Numbered from the stretch's first letter, positions 24,328 to 35,810 are shown. The stretch: 64,000 nt of DNA from Ziziphus jujuba (GCF_031755915.1 NC_083379.1:19664001-19728000); one strand, 5' to 3'. Made by a program: numbers and translations. Notes: generated from the sequence alone by a model not told the origin.

Positions 24328-24690
24328 TGGTGGCTTATAATGTTCATTTAACAAAGATAACAATGTGTTATTGATGTAAGGATAACTAATTGACCTTATA
24401 GAAAATGTGCCATGTTTATTTATTAGAATTCCATTATGCACAAACGTCTTACAAGCTCAATTGCAAATTCTAAAAAATTTTCTGCTTATCGGAAAATATT
24501 TTCTCTAGGCGGAAATATTTTCCTCCAGTCAGAAATCTCATATGGAGATCAATTGAAGCCTCTGGATAATTTTCCGCTAGGCGGAAAATTTTTCCTCCTG
24601 TTGGAAAAAATTTCCTCCAAGCGGAAATCATTGAATAATTTTTACTCCTATCAGAAACTAATTTCCTCCACTTGGAAAATCAATTTCTAA
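24328..24690. repeat. MULE internal direct repeat, copy 2, with palindromic GGAAAA motifs
   Basis: Second copy of the repeat at 23249-23480, followed by a denser run of GGCGGAAAATTTTTCCTCC-type imperfect palindromes (about 24465-24680), many spaced around 20 bp, two helical turns. The same GGCGGAAAA word builds the array at the opposite end of the element (27743 onward). Confidence 0.6.
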
Positions 24691-25036
24691 TAGATTATTT
24701 AAGTTAATAGTGGGGTAAAAAATTTGAGAGTGGAGACAAATATTATATAAGATGAAGATGGAATTAACAAAAAATGTATTGACATTTAAAATCAATAACC
24801 ATTTTAAAGAAAAGAAAAAATGATATATATTTGTTTTTCTTTTCAAAATCATTTGGACATTTCATAAAATGAGATGTCAACAAAAGATTTAAAATCAACT
24901 CTAGAAAGCCTCTTTTCATTTGGGATTAAATTCAAAAAAAAAAAAGATTGCTAATAAATCTTCCACCGTGGAGTAGAAAATATTATATCCAATATATGAA
25001 ATAATTATCAAAACCATAACACTAAATTAAAACTTT

Positions 25037-27601
25037 CTAATTCGAAGCATAAGACAATGGATTCGTACATCTCTGCCTATAATGTCCAACACCACCGCAT
25101 CGGCTACATCTACATCCAATAACATCTTCACCTTCGGATGGTATGCGTTGCATCCTCGGTCTACCGGCTCGCCTACGTGTCCATCTTGGTGGAAGAACAA
25201 TGCGACTTGCCACGTCATCCGGGACATGCCACTGTTTTTCATCTAACAAAGGATAAATGGACTCAGCATAAGCTGCACGATATGCATCCGCGGTGTAGTA
25301 ATGAGAACACATGCCATAAGGAGCAATTTTTCGGTCTCTGCAAGCGGCAATACAATGATCACAAGGATATTGATCAAGATCGAAGACTTTGCATGAGCAT
25401 GTTTTTGATTGGAGATTAACTGTACCCCTCAAACTCCCACCTTCCACAAAAAATTCATGCATATTAATGGCTTTCACACGTAGTCCGATGGACTCCAAAT
25501 TTCGTAGTTTGAGTTGCTCTTCCATATGGTCAGTCACAGGCTTTGTCAATTTTGCACCTACAGTACGTCGCTCATAAAACCACCTTTGCAGTAAATCCCG
25601 TATGTGCTCTATTAATGCTACTATTGGCATCTCTCTAGCATCTAGCAGAATGCCATTCAAGCTTTCTGCAATATTGGTGATCATGATAGTGTACCTTCTA
25701 TATGGACAAAGAGAACGTGCCCACCTTGTAGGGTCACATGATCGAATGTACTGGGCAGCCCTGCTATTTTTTGCCTCAATTTGCCCCATATAAAACTCAA
25801 AATCTTCAACCAAATATGCACTAGCTGCGAGCATGAAACATTGTATTATTGATTCATCTTTTGCATGTCCATTTGCTTTAATTTTTCTGCTTATATGGTA
25901 CGTGCACAACGCATGGTATGCATTGGGAAAAACTTTGCGTAATGCCCTTTCAATAGCAGGGTGTCTATCACTCACAAACACCAAAACCGGAAAATCTCCG
26001 ATGGCATCCTTGAGGTTTTGGAAAAACCATGTATATGCTTGCTCGTTCTCTCCATCTCCAATGCCGAAAGCCAAAGGATATATTTGCTTATTACCATCCA
26101 TGCCCAATGCAATATACATGTACCCTTTGTATTTCCCTTTCAATGTAGTTGCATCAACAGCCAACACGGGTCTTATGTGCGATTTAAATCCCCTAATGCT
26201 TGCTCCAATCGCCATAAAGAAATATACAAAATTGTTATTATCGTCTGTTTTGATACGTGTAACAGTCCCAAGGTTCTTCGACACTAACTCATAACAGTAG
26301 GCAGGTAACTTAGCAAAATTCTCCTCTGGAGATCCCCTAACACTGTTAAGTGCATACTCTTTACCTCTCCATGCTTTGTTGTAGCTTATATTCACCCCAT
26401 ATTTCTGCAAAAAATCATGTTAAATTTCTTTGGGTTTGTAAACACGTGCAATACCTTCATATTTAGATTTGATACATTGCCCGATAACCCGGCTACTGGC
26501 TTGCTTGTGTTCTCGATGCACGATATCTAACGAGCAACTGTGTACATTATCAAAAATTCTCACAACAAATATTTCTCCTTTTTTAAATGTGGTTGCACGT
26601 AGTCGCCATTTACAAGTATTTTCCAAGCATACAACCTCATACCGTTGTGTAGTTGACCGTGTCACCTTGAACTCCTTATTTTCTCGCATGCAATAGATAC
26701 TCAGTTTATTCTGTAGGTCACGTTTGTTGCGAAATAATTGTCCAACTACTATGCTCTCACAGCCAATGAACTTTGACGAAAATATGGCCATAGAACCACT
26801 TCTGTTGCTCGATGATATGTGGTCACTTGTAGCACGATGAACCCTAACATCATCAACTCCTTCATTGTTCATTTCAGGATGCATATCATTATCATTGTCC
26901 GACAACTCATGATCAAAATCTACATCATTATGATCAACATCATCCCCTGCTGCATTGTAATTCTCATCATGATCAATATGATGCAACTGCTCATACTCCT
27001 CGCCATTAGGAAACCGTTCAACATAGTCACCTCCAATATCAACTCCTTCGTGGATGTTAAATGATGTCCAGGCCCCACGAACATCAACTTGATCTCTAAA
27101 CTGAGTTTCTTGAACCATAATTTCCTAAGATGTAGCCTGAATAGGTTCAGTACCGAAAGCTTGTGGTAAACGAGCGCCAATTGGAGGACAAAAAAAAGAA
27201 TGAAGATTACTCCCACTGTCCGAAGCAAATGCTGTTTGATGAACATTTCTACATACATGTTCAACTTTCGAAATCACCTCAACATACAATGGAGGCCGCA
27301 TCATTGTCATCCCTCCATTCCTCACTTCTTAAAGAAAGCATTTCACATCCCTATCATATCGTATTTCTGTAGGATCCAACTTTTCTGCACATCGTCCATA
27401 TATCCATTTTAGCTTTAGCAAATATTCATTTCGATCTATCTCAATAGAATTGAAAATCTCATCCTCTAACTCTGATTTTATGCATCTCTTGCCGACAGAA
27501 ACCATTATATTTTTACCATTTCGATATTCCCAATTACCACTATCATTTTGTACCAATGTTCCATTGTATAAAACCGCAATTACAATGTCATCATCTTCCA
27601 T
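25037..27601 (-). pseudogene. MuDR-type transposase, one frame with three stop codons
   Basis: Transposase of the surrounding MULE. One frame is open from ATG 27601 to 25037 apart from TAA (27329-27331), TAG (27125-27127) and TAA (26420-26422). No frameshift is needed. Domains in order are an N-terminal PB1-like region (IAVLYNGTLVQND, GNWEYRNGKN); an acidic Asp/Asn-rich stretch; the MuDR DNA-binding region (GQLFRNKRDLQNKLSIYCM, CKWRLRATTFKKGE); the MULE catalytic domain with VDATTLKGKYKG, LVFVSDRHPAIERAL, HALCTYHI and TNIAESLNG, so all acidic catalytic residues are present; a SWIM finger (CSCKVFDLDQYPCDHCIAAC); and a C-terminal CCHC zinc knuckle (CSRCGGVGHYRQRC). This is about 855 codons in all. 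The pattern indicates recent inactivation. Confidence 0.9.
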
Positions 27602-27605
27602 TTTA

Positions 27606-28208
27606 CTACAAAATTAAATAAATAACGTTAAACTAAATCAATAAATATATAAAATTTTGAATAATACTAAACAAACATATTAACTGTATTAAAAAAGTTG
27701 ATTCTGTTTTTTTTTTTTCGGCCAAATATAGCTTTTTTCTACTGGCGGAAAATTGGTGGAAAACTGGTAGAAAAATGGCGGAAAATTGGTGGAAAACTGG
27801 CAGAAAAATGGCGGAAAATTGGTGGAAAACTGGCGGAAAAATGGCGGAAAACTAGCGAAAATTGGCTGAAAACTGGCGAAAAATTGGCGGAAATTTTGCG
27901 AAAACCGACAAACTGGAGGAAATTGGCGGAAGTTCATCTTTTTCGCCAAATTTCCTCCGTTTTTATTGTTTTTCGCGATTTTTCAGTTTTACACAAAATT
28001 TCTCCCATTTTCAAACCATATGCCACCTAAGTATCTTTAAAATCACATATAACATCTCATAAATTAATTTCTTGCATACCCATATCAAATAAAAAGCTTA
28101 AAAAACCCTAAACTAATAAAACTTACAAGAAAAATGAGAAAGAGAAAAAATAAAAAAAACACATATTTCCTTACTTTCATCTAATAAGAAAAAAGATAAA
28201 ATTTTTAC
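27606..28208 (-). other. Predicted 5'-UTR intron of the transposase gene
   Basis: On the minus strand a donor CAG|GTAAAA at 28208 and an acceptor TTTTGTAG ending at 27606 bracket 603 bp. The acceptor lies four bases before the start ATG at 27601. The intron would contain the phased repeat array. Splicing is inferred from sites only. Confidence 0.45.
27743..27945 (+). repeat. 11-bp phased repeat array (33-bp higher-order unit)
   Basis: Built of 11-bp words TGGNNGAAAAN. Three words make a 33-bp unit, starting at 27743, 27776, 27809 and 27842 with near-perfect repetition, then decaying to about 27945. Each word carries an A4-A5 tract, so the tracts are spaced close to one helical turn, a layout that bends DNA. 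Confidence 0.9.
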
Positions 28209-28261
28209 CTGATTTTAGTTTGAGATATGAGAAAATACAAAAAAATGAGAGTGAGAGGCGA

Positions 28262-28340
28262 TGAGATGCAAAGAGTGACCTTAGAGAAACCCCACGAATG
28301 GCTGTGTAGAAACCCCACGAACGGCTGTGTAGAGGAAGAA
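28262..28340. repeat. Short tandem duplication near the right MULE end
   Basis: AACCCCACGAATGGCTGTGT and AACCCCACGAACGGCTGTGT lie side by side, about 21 bp each, in the presumed leader region of the transposase gene. Confidence 0.7.
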
Positions 28341-28369
28341 AGAAAAGGGTAAAAAAAAAACCTTTGGCG

Positions 28370-28486
28370 TAATTTTTAATTTTATCAAGGATTTTTTTGT
28401 CCCAAGGTGGCTAGTTTTTAAAAAAAAAAAAAATTTACTATTTTTCTAAAATGGAGTTGTAAGATGGCTATTTATCGAAAAAACCC
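28370..28486 (-). repeat. Right terminal inverted repeat of the MULE
   Basis: Read on the minus strand it starts GGGTTTTTTCGATAAATAGC and mirrors the left end, including the paired CCACCTT/CCATCTT motifs. An A/T homopolymer run lies in the middle. Inner boundary approximate. Confidence 0.8.
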
Positions 28487-28495
28487 AATCTGAAA
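28487..28495. repeat. Right target-site duplication of the MULE
   Basis: AATCTGAAA, identical to 21158-21166. Confidence 0.9.
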
Positions 28496-29525
28496 TCACC
28501 TTAACAGGACTGAAGTCCAAAATCACTCAAACAAGATTGGATCCTGAAACTGGGCTTCATTATCTGAGATCTAACTGAGTGGACTCAAGGCTTGGGACCG
28601 TCGGTCTTAAAACGTTGAACCATGAGGTGTTGGACACACAAGACGGTCCAAACAAATCAAGCACTTTATAGTGCCATAACATATCAGATTTTATATTGTC
28701 ACACGCCTTTGATTTTTCTAAAATAACAAAAAAACTGTTTTTTATTTTTTATTTTGAAAAATATAAAATAATAAATACAGCCAAGCAGGCTAATTTTTGG
28801 CAGAATCTAATATGCATTTTTTTTTTAAAACAAAAGCTCCCCATTTCCAATCGTTTTTGTTACAAAATCACATTTCAAATTAAACTAATATTTTCTTTCA
28901 AGCTCTATGCCAAAATCCAAATAAACTAATCATGAGAAATTAGAAATTGACCTCTAAATTCACAGTGACTTTAGAATCAGAAACATTAATTCAACTAATC
29001 TTTAAAGCAATTATAAATTTAAAATGTTATCATAAGAACAATTTAAAATTACCTTTTTTCTTTTTTGGGGGAAAACATCAATTTAAAATTACTTGACATC
29101 TACTTTTATTACCCAATTTATGGGCTATATTTTCTTTTTAATTTGTGCACAAACTTGAAACTGAAATAAGTCCAATAATCCCAATGGCACTGATGCTACA
29201 GCCATATGATATGAAAAACATATAAAAAGCATTTGGCATGAAGCGCGTAAACAATGAGAGAGAAACCGCGTTACCAAAATCAATGCATATATGCACACGA
29301 TTGGTTGGATCCTAAAGAAAGCAGAAGCAAAATTGAATTCTCATAAAAGAAAAAAGTAAATGAAAACAAATTAAGACAACCTAAAGAGAGCAAAATGCCA
29401 AATCAGTTTCGAAAATCATCTAAACCCCACCATACATATTCGTCCTATCGTTCTATAAATTTATGTACACAAACACCACCACATTATAATTTTTTGGTCT
29501 GCCCCATAACCAGAATCAAAAGCAT
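28496..29525. other. Intergenic, MFT 3' side
   Basis: About 1 kb between the MULE and the MFT stop codon. No coding pattern seen. The part nearest 29526 should hold the MFT 3' UTR. Confidence 0.5.
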
Positions 29526-30590
29526 CTAACTTCGTTTTTTGGTTCCAGGTTCCTTCTGCGAATTAAAGTAGAGTGCAGCAACTGGAAGTCCGAGTTCATT
29601 GTCTGAAGCAAATTGGCGGGTGCTAAAGTTGCTACGCCCCTCATCTAGTCGAATCTTTGTCATCATGGAACTTTTCTGCCTAAAGAGCACAAATACATAG
29701 CGGTGAATGCCGGTGGGTGGTTGCGGACCCATGTACGGCACCACTTCTCTTCCTACAAACATACAACGTGCATATAATAACAACACGCACCACTTCCTTT
29801 TAGAGCACAGATTATTGTAATGAGATTAAATATATATATATATATATACACACATATATACAATATACAAATACAATCCCACCGCTGCCTCCATTAGTTT
29901 TTCAAAAATGGAATAAATAATTTTTTACAACCCAAGAAAAAAACAAACCTTCAGCAGCATCCATTCCTTCTGGAATATCAACTACAATCCTGAAAATTCA
30001 CCAACACTATCAATTTTACAAATTTAATTTATCATCTATATATACTATTTTTATGGGAAAAACTAATTTACCAATGAAGCCATTCTCTCAATGTCGGTTC
30101 ACTAGGACTAGGGGCATCTGGATCCACCATCACCTACCAAAACCAACCATATAGTAACCAAAAATACATAAAATATAAAAAAAATATAAAAAAAATACAT
30201 AAAAATACAAAGTCTATCATCTTCTTGTATATCTCACAAAAATATCAATAGGAAAGGAACTCCTCAACTTTAGCATTAGGATATCCTAATAAACCTACTG
30301 ATACCAAGTAGTAGAATATTAATTAGAGAAATTTGGCAGGTCACCCAAAAAAAAAAAAAAAAAAAAAATGAAAAATTAGTGTAACATACTAGTGTATAAT
30401 AATTGGAAGGATCACGAGGACCAAGGATTTGGGTCTTTGGCTTATCGACGGCAGCGGAGGGCTTGATTTCACACCCATTTGTGATCTGTTTTGCTCCATA
30501 GTGGATGGTGAACTCGGCAGCTGGGCCAAACATGTCAACCACATCTCCGATCACTTTTCCCACCACAAGTGGCTCTAGGGACCTAGCCAT
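29526..30590 (-). CDS. MFT: MOTHER OF FT AND TFL1-like PEBP protein
   Basis: Small phosphatidylethanolamine-binding-fold regulator. In other plants MFT acts with ABA and gibberellin signalling to control seed germination. Four exons: 30390-30590 (201 bp), 30072-30133 (62), 29949-29989 (41), 29526-29752 (227). All joins have GT-AG sites and keep frame, giving 176 aa; 62 and 41 bp are the usual middle-exon sizes of this family. Motifs: GCEIKPS (about 40-46), DPDAPSPSEP at 71-80, GIHRY at 116-120 and FNSQKEP near the end. The residue matching FT Tyr85 and TFL1 His88 is Trp85 (REWLHW), the MFT-clade state, so this is neither FT nor TFL1. A TATA box lies 65 bp upstream. The nearest neighbour downstream is the MULE. 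It appears intact. Confidence 0.93.
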
Positions 30591-30654
30591 GTTATTTTAG
30601 ATACTAAAAACCGGCGGTGACAAACCTAAATTAGCAACTGAGAGCTTGATGTGG

Positions 30655-30662
30655 CTTTATAT
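30655..30662 (-). promoter_or_regulatory. TATA box of MFT
   Basis: On the minus strand CATATAAAG reads as a TATA box 65 bp upstream of the start codon, which implies a short 5' UTR of about 35 nt. Confidence 0.6.
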
Positions 30663-30775
30663 GGCTATCAACTTGGTTTTTAAAGCAGAAATATTATACA
30701 GCCAGCGTTGAATTTGAAGCATGTTCTCCGAAGCTTTTGTTAGTGTGCCAGAGGAAAGAGGATGTGGCACTTGAA

Positions 30776-30825
30776 CGACACGTCGCATTAATAACCTCTG
30801 CACGACACCTAGTGCTGACACGTAT
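30776..30825 (-). promoter_or_regulatory. Two ACGT (ABRE-like) sites upstream of MFT
   Basis: GACACGTCG (ACGT at 30780-30783) and GACACGTAT (ACGT at 30820-30823) lie about 190 and 230 bp upstream of the ATG. In Arabidopsis, ABA bZIP factors act on the MFT promoter through ACGT-core sites, so these are reasonable candidates. Confidence 0.45.
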
Positions 30826-30829
30826 TCCT

Positions 30830-33800
30830 TTTATTTTCTTTATGTTCGTCGGCAGCCCGATGCGACGCTGGATCATGACATTCAATAGCCCCTTTGCTTG
30901 GTTAGACTATATACCCGTGATTCAAAATTACATGGCATGTCTAAAGTTTAGAACCCACAACCTTTAATTATTTATGGCTGTAATTATTGTAATCTCTGAG
31001 TCATCCCTTTCACAGCCATTTACAAAAAAGTATCATTATAATTGATTAACTCTTTCATAAGCCTTAATACCTTATAAAAGATTAACATTAATGAATATCC
31101 GATAATTTTTACTGCTAACAAATAATTGTATGTAATCTTGTAGTACAATAAATAATTAACGCAATGGTGTAAACAAGTTCGGTGGTCAACTTTAAAAATA
31201 ATAATAATAATAATAAACAAGCATAATTAACTTGTATATATATATTTTTTTTGAAACAATAATTAACTTGTATTTTTTATGTAAATTATTAACTTGTATT
31301 TAAGTAAAAATCATTGTATATATTTATATTTAACTTAAATTATATAGGTCAAATCTGAGGTTAATTTAATATGATGAAGAGACCCATATGCATTTTTTTG
31401 ATAATTTATCAAAGACCCATATGAATTAATAAATTTTATTTGAAACTGCTTTTGTTTGATTTTCGTCCATTATGAATATTGTTTATCTTTTATGCTAATA
31501 TTAATAACCAAATTTCTATGTAAATTTAGTTGTCATCTAGCTCATATACAAGTTGTTCTTTTTTACTTTTTTTTAACAAAAAAAACTCGTATACAGGTTA
31601 AAGACATAAAAACCTCACATACGCGCAAAGGATCACAAGGTCTTTTTCCCAGAAAAAAGGTAAAACTTTTTCAACGAGTACGAGGCATTAAAAAAAGCAA
31701 CCAATCAAATACTAAAGCAAAGTTATGGTAGGTGAGAACCCATTTGTCGAGTTTTTTAATTACTCCATTAAGTAGCTTTGTTCTAAATTAACGGCATGAA
31801 ATACACCAAATAATACTGTTATGATTGGTTTAATTTATTAATTGTTGTTTTTTTGATAATGTACATTACTGAGGAGTACTAAGGAAAACAAATATAATAA
31901 TTTTTTTTGTTTAGTTATTTATCCTTTTATTGTTCAACTCGGTACGTTACTTAAGTGGAGCAATTGGATTGCTCAGACGGTGGTCCATATAGAACAAGTA
32001 GAAGCGTTTGTATGGATGAAAAGAGAGTTAAAGTGGAAGCATACCAAAGAGATAAATTCTCCTTTTGGTCTTTTTACTTGATAGCAATCAAGCAAACCCA
32101 AAGTATAACCACTCTATATATAATATAAATTAAAGCCATCTTGATCAAAGTTCTTTAACACACCAACCATTTTAATACTCCAATTTGGTTACAACCTTTT
32201 GGTTTTGGATGTAAGATATATACTGTAACTATAGATGTAAGAAAAAACTTATATAAAAGTAATCTTAAATCTTGAAACAAGGTGAAAAAATATTACTATA
32301 AAGTAAATATTACTATAAAAAAAAAAATGATCCGAGTAACTCAAATCCCTCCAATATCAAAAGATAAAAAGTTAAAAAAATAAAAATAAAAAGGCGAAAA
32401 ACAAAACATAATATATATATTATACGAGGAGCCATCTTAGTTAAAGTTTTGAAAAGTTTTAGGTTTTATTCTTAATGCATTTCCCCTACCAAGGCGAATT
32501 TCGGGCCTTGAGGGATCTTATTTTTGTATATATTTTTAAGTGGGCTGAAGCCCACCTCAGTCTAATAATTTGTGAGAAGTTTTGGTTGTGTTGAATTGAA
32601 ATATTAAGTGCCTCAACTAAAATGAAATTCTTAAGGAAGGACCTCATGAAAACGGATCAATCTACAAAATACAGAAATTTTATTTATTATTTTTCTAGCC
32701 AGTTCTTAGTTTTCTTTAAGCATCCATATTCTTACCAATTCAAATCGAATAGTCTATGACTCTATGGTAGACTAAGTATGCAATTAGTCCAAGTTTCTAA
32801 CCAAGTTGGCAAGTTGGACTCAAGTCTAAACCAATATATTACTATTTCATGGAAAAACTTATATTTCTTAGGAAGGAAAATTGCGCATCCTTTCATATTT
32901 AGACTAGAGCGTAGTCCCTTCCTAACTAGATAGTTTGGTAATTAATAATAACTAAGTACCGTTAAAAGCAAAACTACATGCAACCTATGGATGACCATAT
33001 TCTTATCCATTCGATTTATATTCGTACATCCATTGATTATTTCATTTAAAGGTCGGTTTCTTTTTCTTTTTTTTTTAATTTAAATTTAAAAGCTGGTTCA
33101 AACTTGTACAAATAAAAAGAAGGCACATAAGGGGAAAGTAGACCCTCCCTGTAATAGACAATAACAAAAGGGTAGCCACGAGCCGCTCATGTTTAAAGAA
33201 TGGCAAAATTGGATTTAATTTAGATCAGTGCAAAATTCTAAAATTCAATATATTTTAAGGCAGATACCAGGCCTTGTGTTGAAATGGGCCTTTCAGTTCT
33301 GATCCAAAAGTAGAAAACAGACATCGGCCTTTATTCCAAAATAATGGCCAACACCCAGCTTGCCAAGCTAATTCTGTTAATTATATGGAAATGAAATATT
33401 TAGCCCCGGTTTAGAAGAACTTTTGCTTCTTCTTTCTCCATAGCTTCCGAAAAGCTTTCTAAAGAGATACGTTTCACTAGTTTTGATTAAAAGTTATTTT
33501 ATACATTTGAAGTTTTTTTCAATAAATTTGACCAAATATTTTTAGAAAACTGTACAAAACACTTTTAAATTCTTTTTGAGCTTTAAAAATTCAAAATTGC
33601 ATTTTAGAAATCATGTCAAATAAGACCTTAATCTTAATATTTCACTTCTAGTAATGATATTCATATGGCAGACTTAGGCTTTCAAAATCCATATCTCTTG
33701 CAAAGGTCAGCAGGGATATTTTAGTGCAGAACAATAGCAGGAAAGCATCTACAATTTAACAAATGTTAGCTTGATGGTGGTTTATACATGATTCAACAGC

Positions 33801-34735
33801 CAATTAATAAGCCATAGCTTGGGTTGCACAAGTCATTTTCAAAGAAATAATAACATTAATCTTAATACGACTTATGTATACATTGAATCTCATAGTATGA
33901 TCAATCAATCAATTGATGGGCAAGGACGTGGATTGAAAGGTGTAGCTTACTTATAGAAGTGATTAATTATAAGCTCGACTTTAATGAAAATGTAAGTCAA
34001 TTTTTTGTCACAAACTTTCTTCAACTGACGAAATAGTCTTTATGTGGAATTTATTTTTGATTAGGACAAGAAAAGATGTTCAAAAATCAAAATTTCCATC
34101 ATCCCGCCGAAAGCAATGTAGGTATATATTAAATCTACGGTTCTTTATCTTAAATATACAAATGTGTGTCTACAACGCCACAGATGAGTTGAAATTAAGT
34201 CATTCACTATTTCCACAAACAATGACTACCAATTCGAATCTTATATGCAATGTAAAGAATATGGAGATCAAGAAAAGAAATTGAACATTTTGGCTTTGAG
34301 TCTGTGACAAATGATTTTTCAAATAAACAGAGCTCAACTAAAAATATCTTGCTACAGTGAGAATTTGAGATGCCCACTTTTTGGTCCATGAATTAAGGTT
34401 CCTCCTCTATATTAGGCCTTTCCCAGTCTATACATAAACTTTGCAACTAAGCATAAAAATGTCTATCTCTATCATATGATGTTAATTTTTTTACCCCAAA
34501 TTAATTATGCTATATGAATTAATCGATTGCTAGCTGAACGGCGACGAATTTATATTTTGAGGTAATAAATTAACTAAACCGAAAGCTTGTGATTAAGGAC
34601 AGGGAGAATTTCTTTTCATTTTTTTGCCCTTTTCAAAATAGAAGTCTACAATATGTAGAGTCAAAACCTTTTTGTCTACACGACGCAAAATCACGAAGAC
34701 TTTGTGGAAAGATTAACCACAACCTTATTTATTTA
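30830..34735. other. Intergenic, no gene seen
   Basis: About 3.9 kb of A/T-rich sequence with scattered homopolymers and a short AAT repeat near 31196-31215. Short frames at 31456-31731 and 34042-34284 show no family resemblance. Confidence 0.5.
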
Positions 34736-35277
34736 TTGAATTAATTAATTGCACCTTAACGCATTTTGGCTTTTGAGATTCTACAATTTAAATCTTTAAC
34801 TTTTTAATTTAACAATTTTATCTTTTAATTTTTTAATTTGTTGCAATTTTAATTTTGTTTGACTTTCAATAGTTATCTTACTATATCAATTTTTAAATTA
34901 AAAAATATTAAAATGTAAAATATTAAAATTATTATAAAAATTTTACACTTTACCCCTTTATTTTCAAAAAAGAAAAAAGTTGATATATGTCATCTGATTC
35001 GTTTTAAACTATAATAAATTTTTAAATTAGAAGATATTAATTAATGCATATTTTAAAATTTTACACTTTAACATCTTCTTAATTGAAATTTAATATATTT
35101 TAATATCAATCACACAAGATGATTATCAAGCTTTGTTAGTCAAAAGTTTAAAAAAAAAAAAAAAAAAACTCAAATTGCAATAAATTGAAAATTGACGGTT
35201 TAAATTGCTCAATCAAAAAATTAAAGGTTAAAATTATAAAATTCTAAAGTATAAAGTTTTAAAGTGTAATTAACCAT
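34736..35277. mobile_element. Long-inverted-repeat MITE (Mutator-type, tentative)
   Basis: The left end TTAATTGCACCTTAACGC...CTTTAACTTTTTAATT and the right end, read reversed (TTAATTACACTTTAAAAC...CCTTTAATTTTTTGATT), are inverted repeats of about 110 bp or more that include TTGCAATTT words. TTATTTATT stands at both outer edges and may be a 9-bp target duplication, but it is low in complexity. Non-coding. Related ends occur at 47222-47335 and 60278-60780. Confidence 0.5.
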
Positions 35278-35524
35278 TATTTATTTATTCATTATAAAAT
35301 AAAAAGTCCAATTAAATGTGCAATTTCCTATTCAGGCATCCTTTCTTATAAGATGTTTCATTATATAAATTTTTTTTTTTTTTTGTTCGCAATAATTATA
35401 TAAGTGCACAAGATTTTAATTATATAGTTTATGTGTTCATATTATAAGGTACAACGCTTTTTTAAAGATAATTAGGCTCTCACACCTTCAATGAAAAAAG
35501 ACTAAATAATAGTATATGTTACTT

Positions 35525-35625
35525 TGCAGGACATCTCAGTGGTAAAACGCCACTATTTATAATCCAAATTTGAATCCTATATTTTCAATAAAATAATAAC
35601 AATAATAATAATAATAATAATATAT
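35525..35625 (+). repeat. tRNA-derived SINE-like fragment with AAT tail
   Basis: CATCTCAGTGGTAAAACGCC resembles a pol III box A, and AATTTGAATCC about 25 bp further on resembles box B. The block ends in an (AAT)n tail, as many plant SINEs do. Short and diverged, so tentative. Confidence 0.35.
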
Positions 35626-35810
35626 GTCAAAGATATATGATTATTAAATTAAAGAAACATAAGTAAAGAATGTATTTGTAAATTTGATCTAGTAGTAAAA
35701 CTGTTATTGTGAATATATATCTAGATTTAGTTGAAATACTTTCTCTTTTTCATTTACAATATATTATAATCACATGATCAATAATGTGTATATATATATA
35801 TATATATATA

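Larger units (their letters stand above)
21167..28486 (-). mobile_element. Complete long-TIR Mutator-like element (MULE)
   Basis: A 7320-bp element with perfect 9-bp target duplications. The ends are inverted: the left starts GGGTTTTTTTGAAAAG and the right, read on the minus strand, starts GGGTTTTTTCGATAAA. Similarity continues for about 100 bp (TAACCACCTT against TAGCCATCTT, then a second AACCACCTT against TAGCCACCTT). Weaker similarity extends to perhaps 170 bp. Inside are a minus-strand transposase gene with three stop codons, a convergent Ulp1-like segment, a kinase gene fragment near the left end, and palindromic or phased subterminal repeats. Strand given is that of the transposase. The intact duplication suggests a fairly recent insertion, unlike the neighbouring elements. 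Confidence 0.9.

Noticed and set aside
25833..26294. 153-codon plus-strand open frame opposite the transposase
   Set aside because: It is the antisense shadow of the strongly coding MULE domain. It has no domain of its own.
27743..27945. CRISPR array
   Set aside because: Repeats are contiguous with no unique spacers, in a plant genome context.
27698..28030. 110-codon frame with repeated KWRKIGGKLAE units
   Set aside because: It is produced by the 33-bp nucleotide repeat, whose length is a multiple of three. There is no start context or flanking coding signal, and it lies in a predicted intron.
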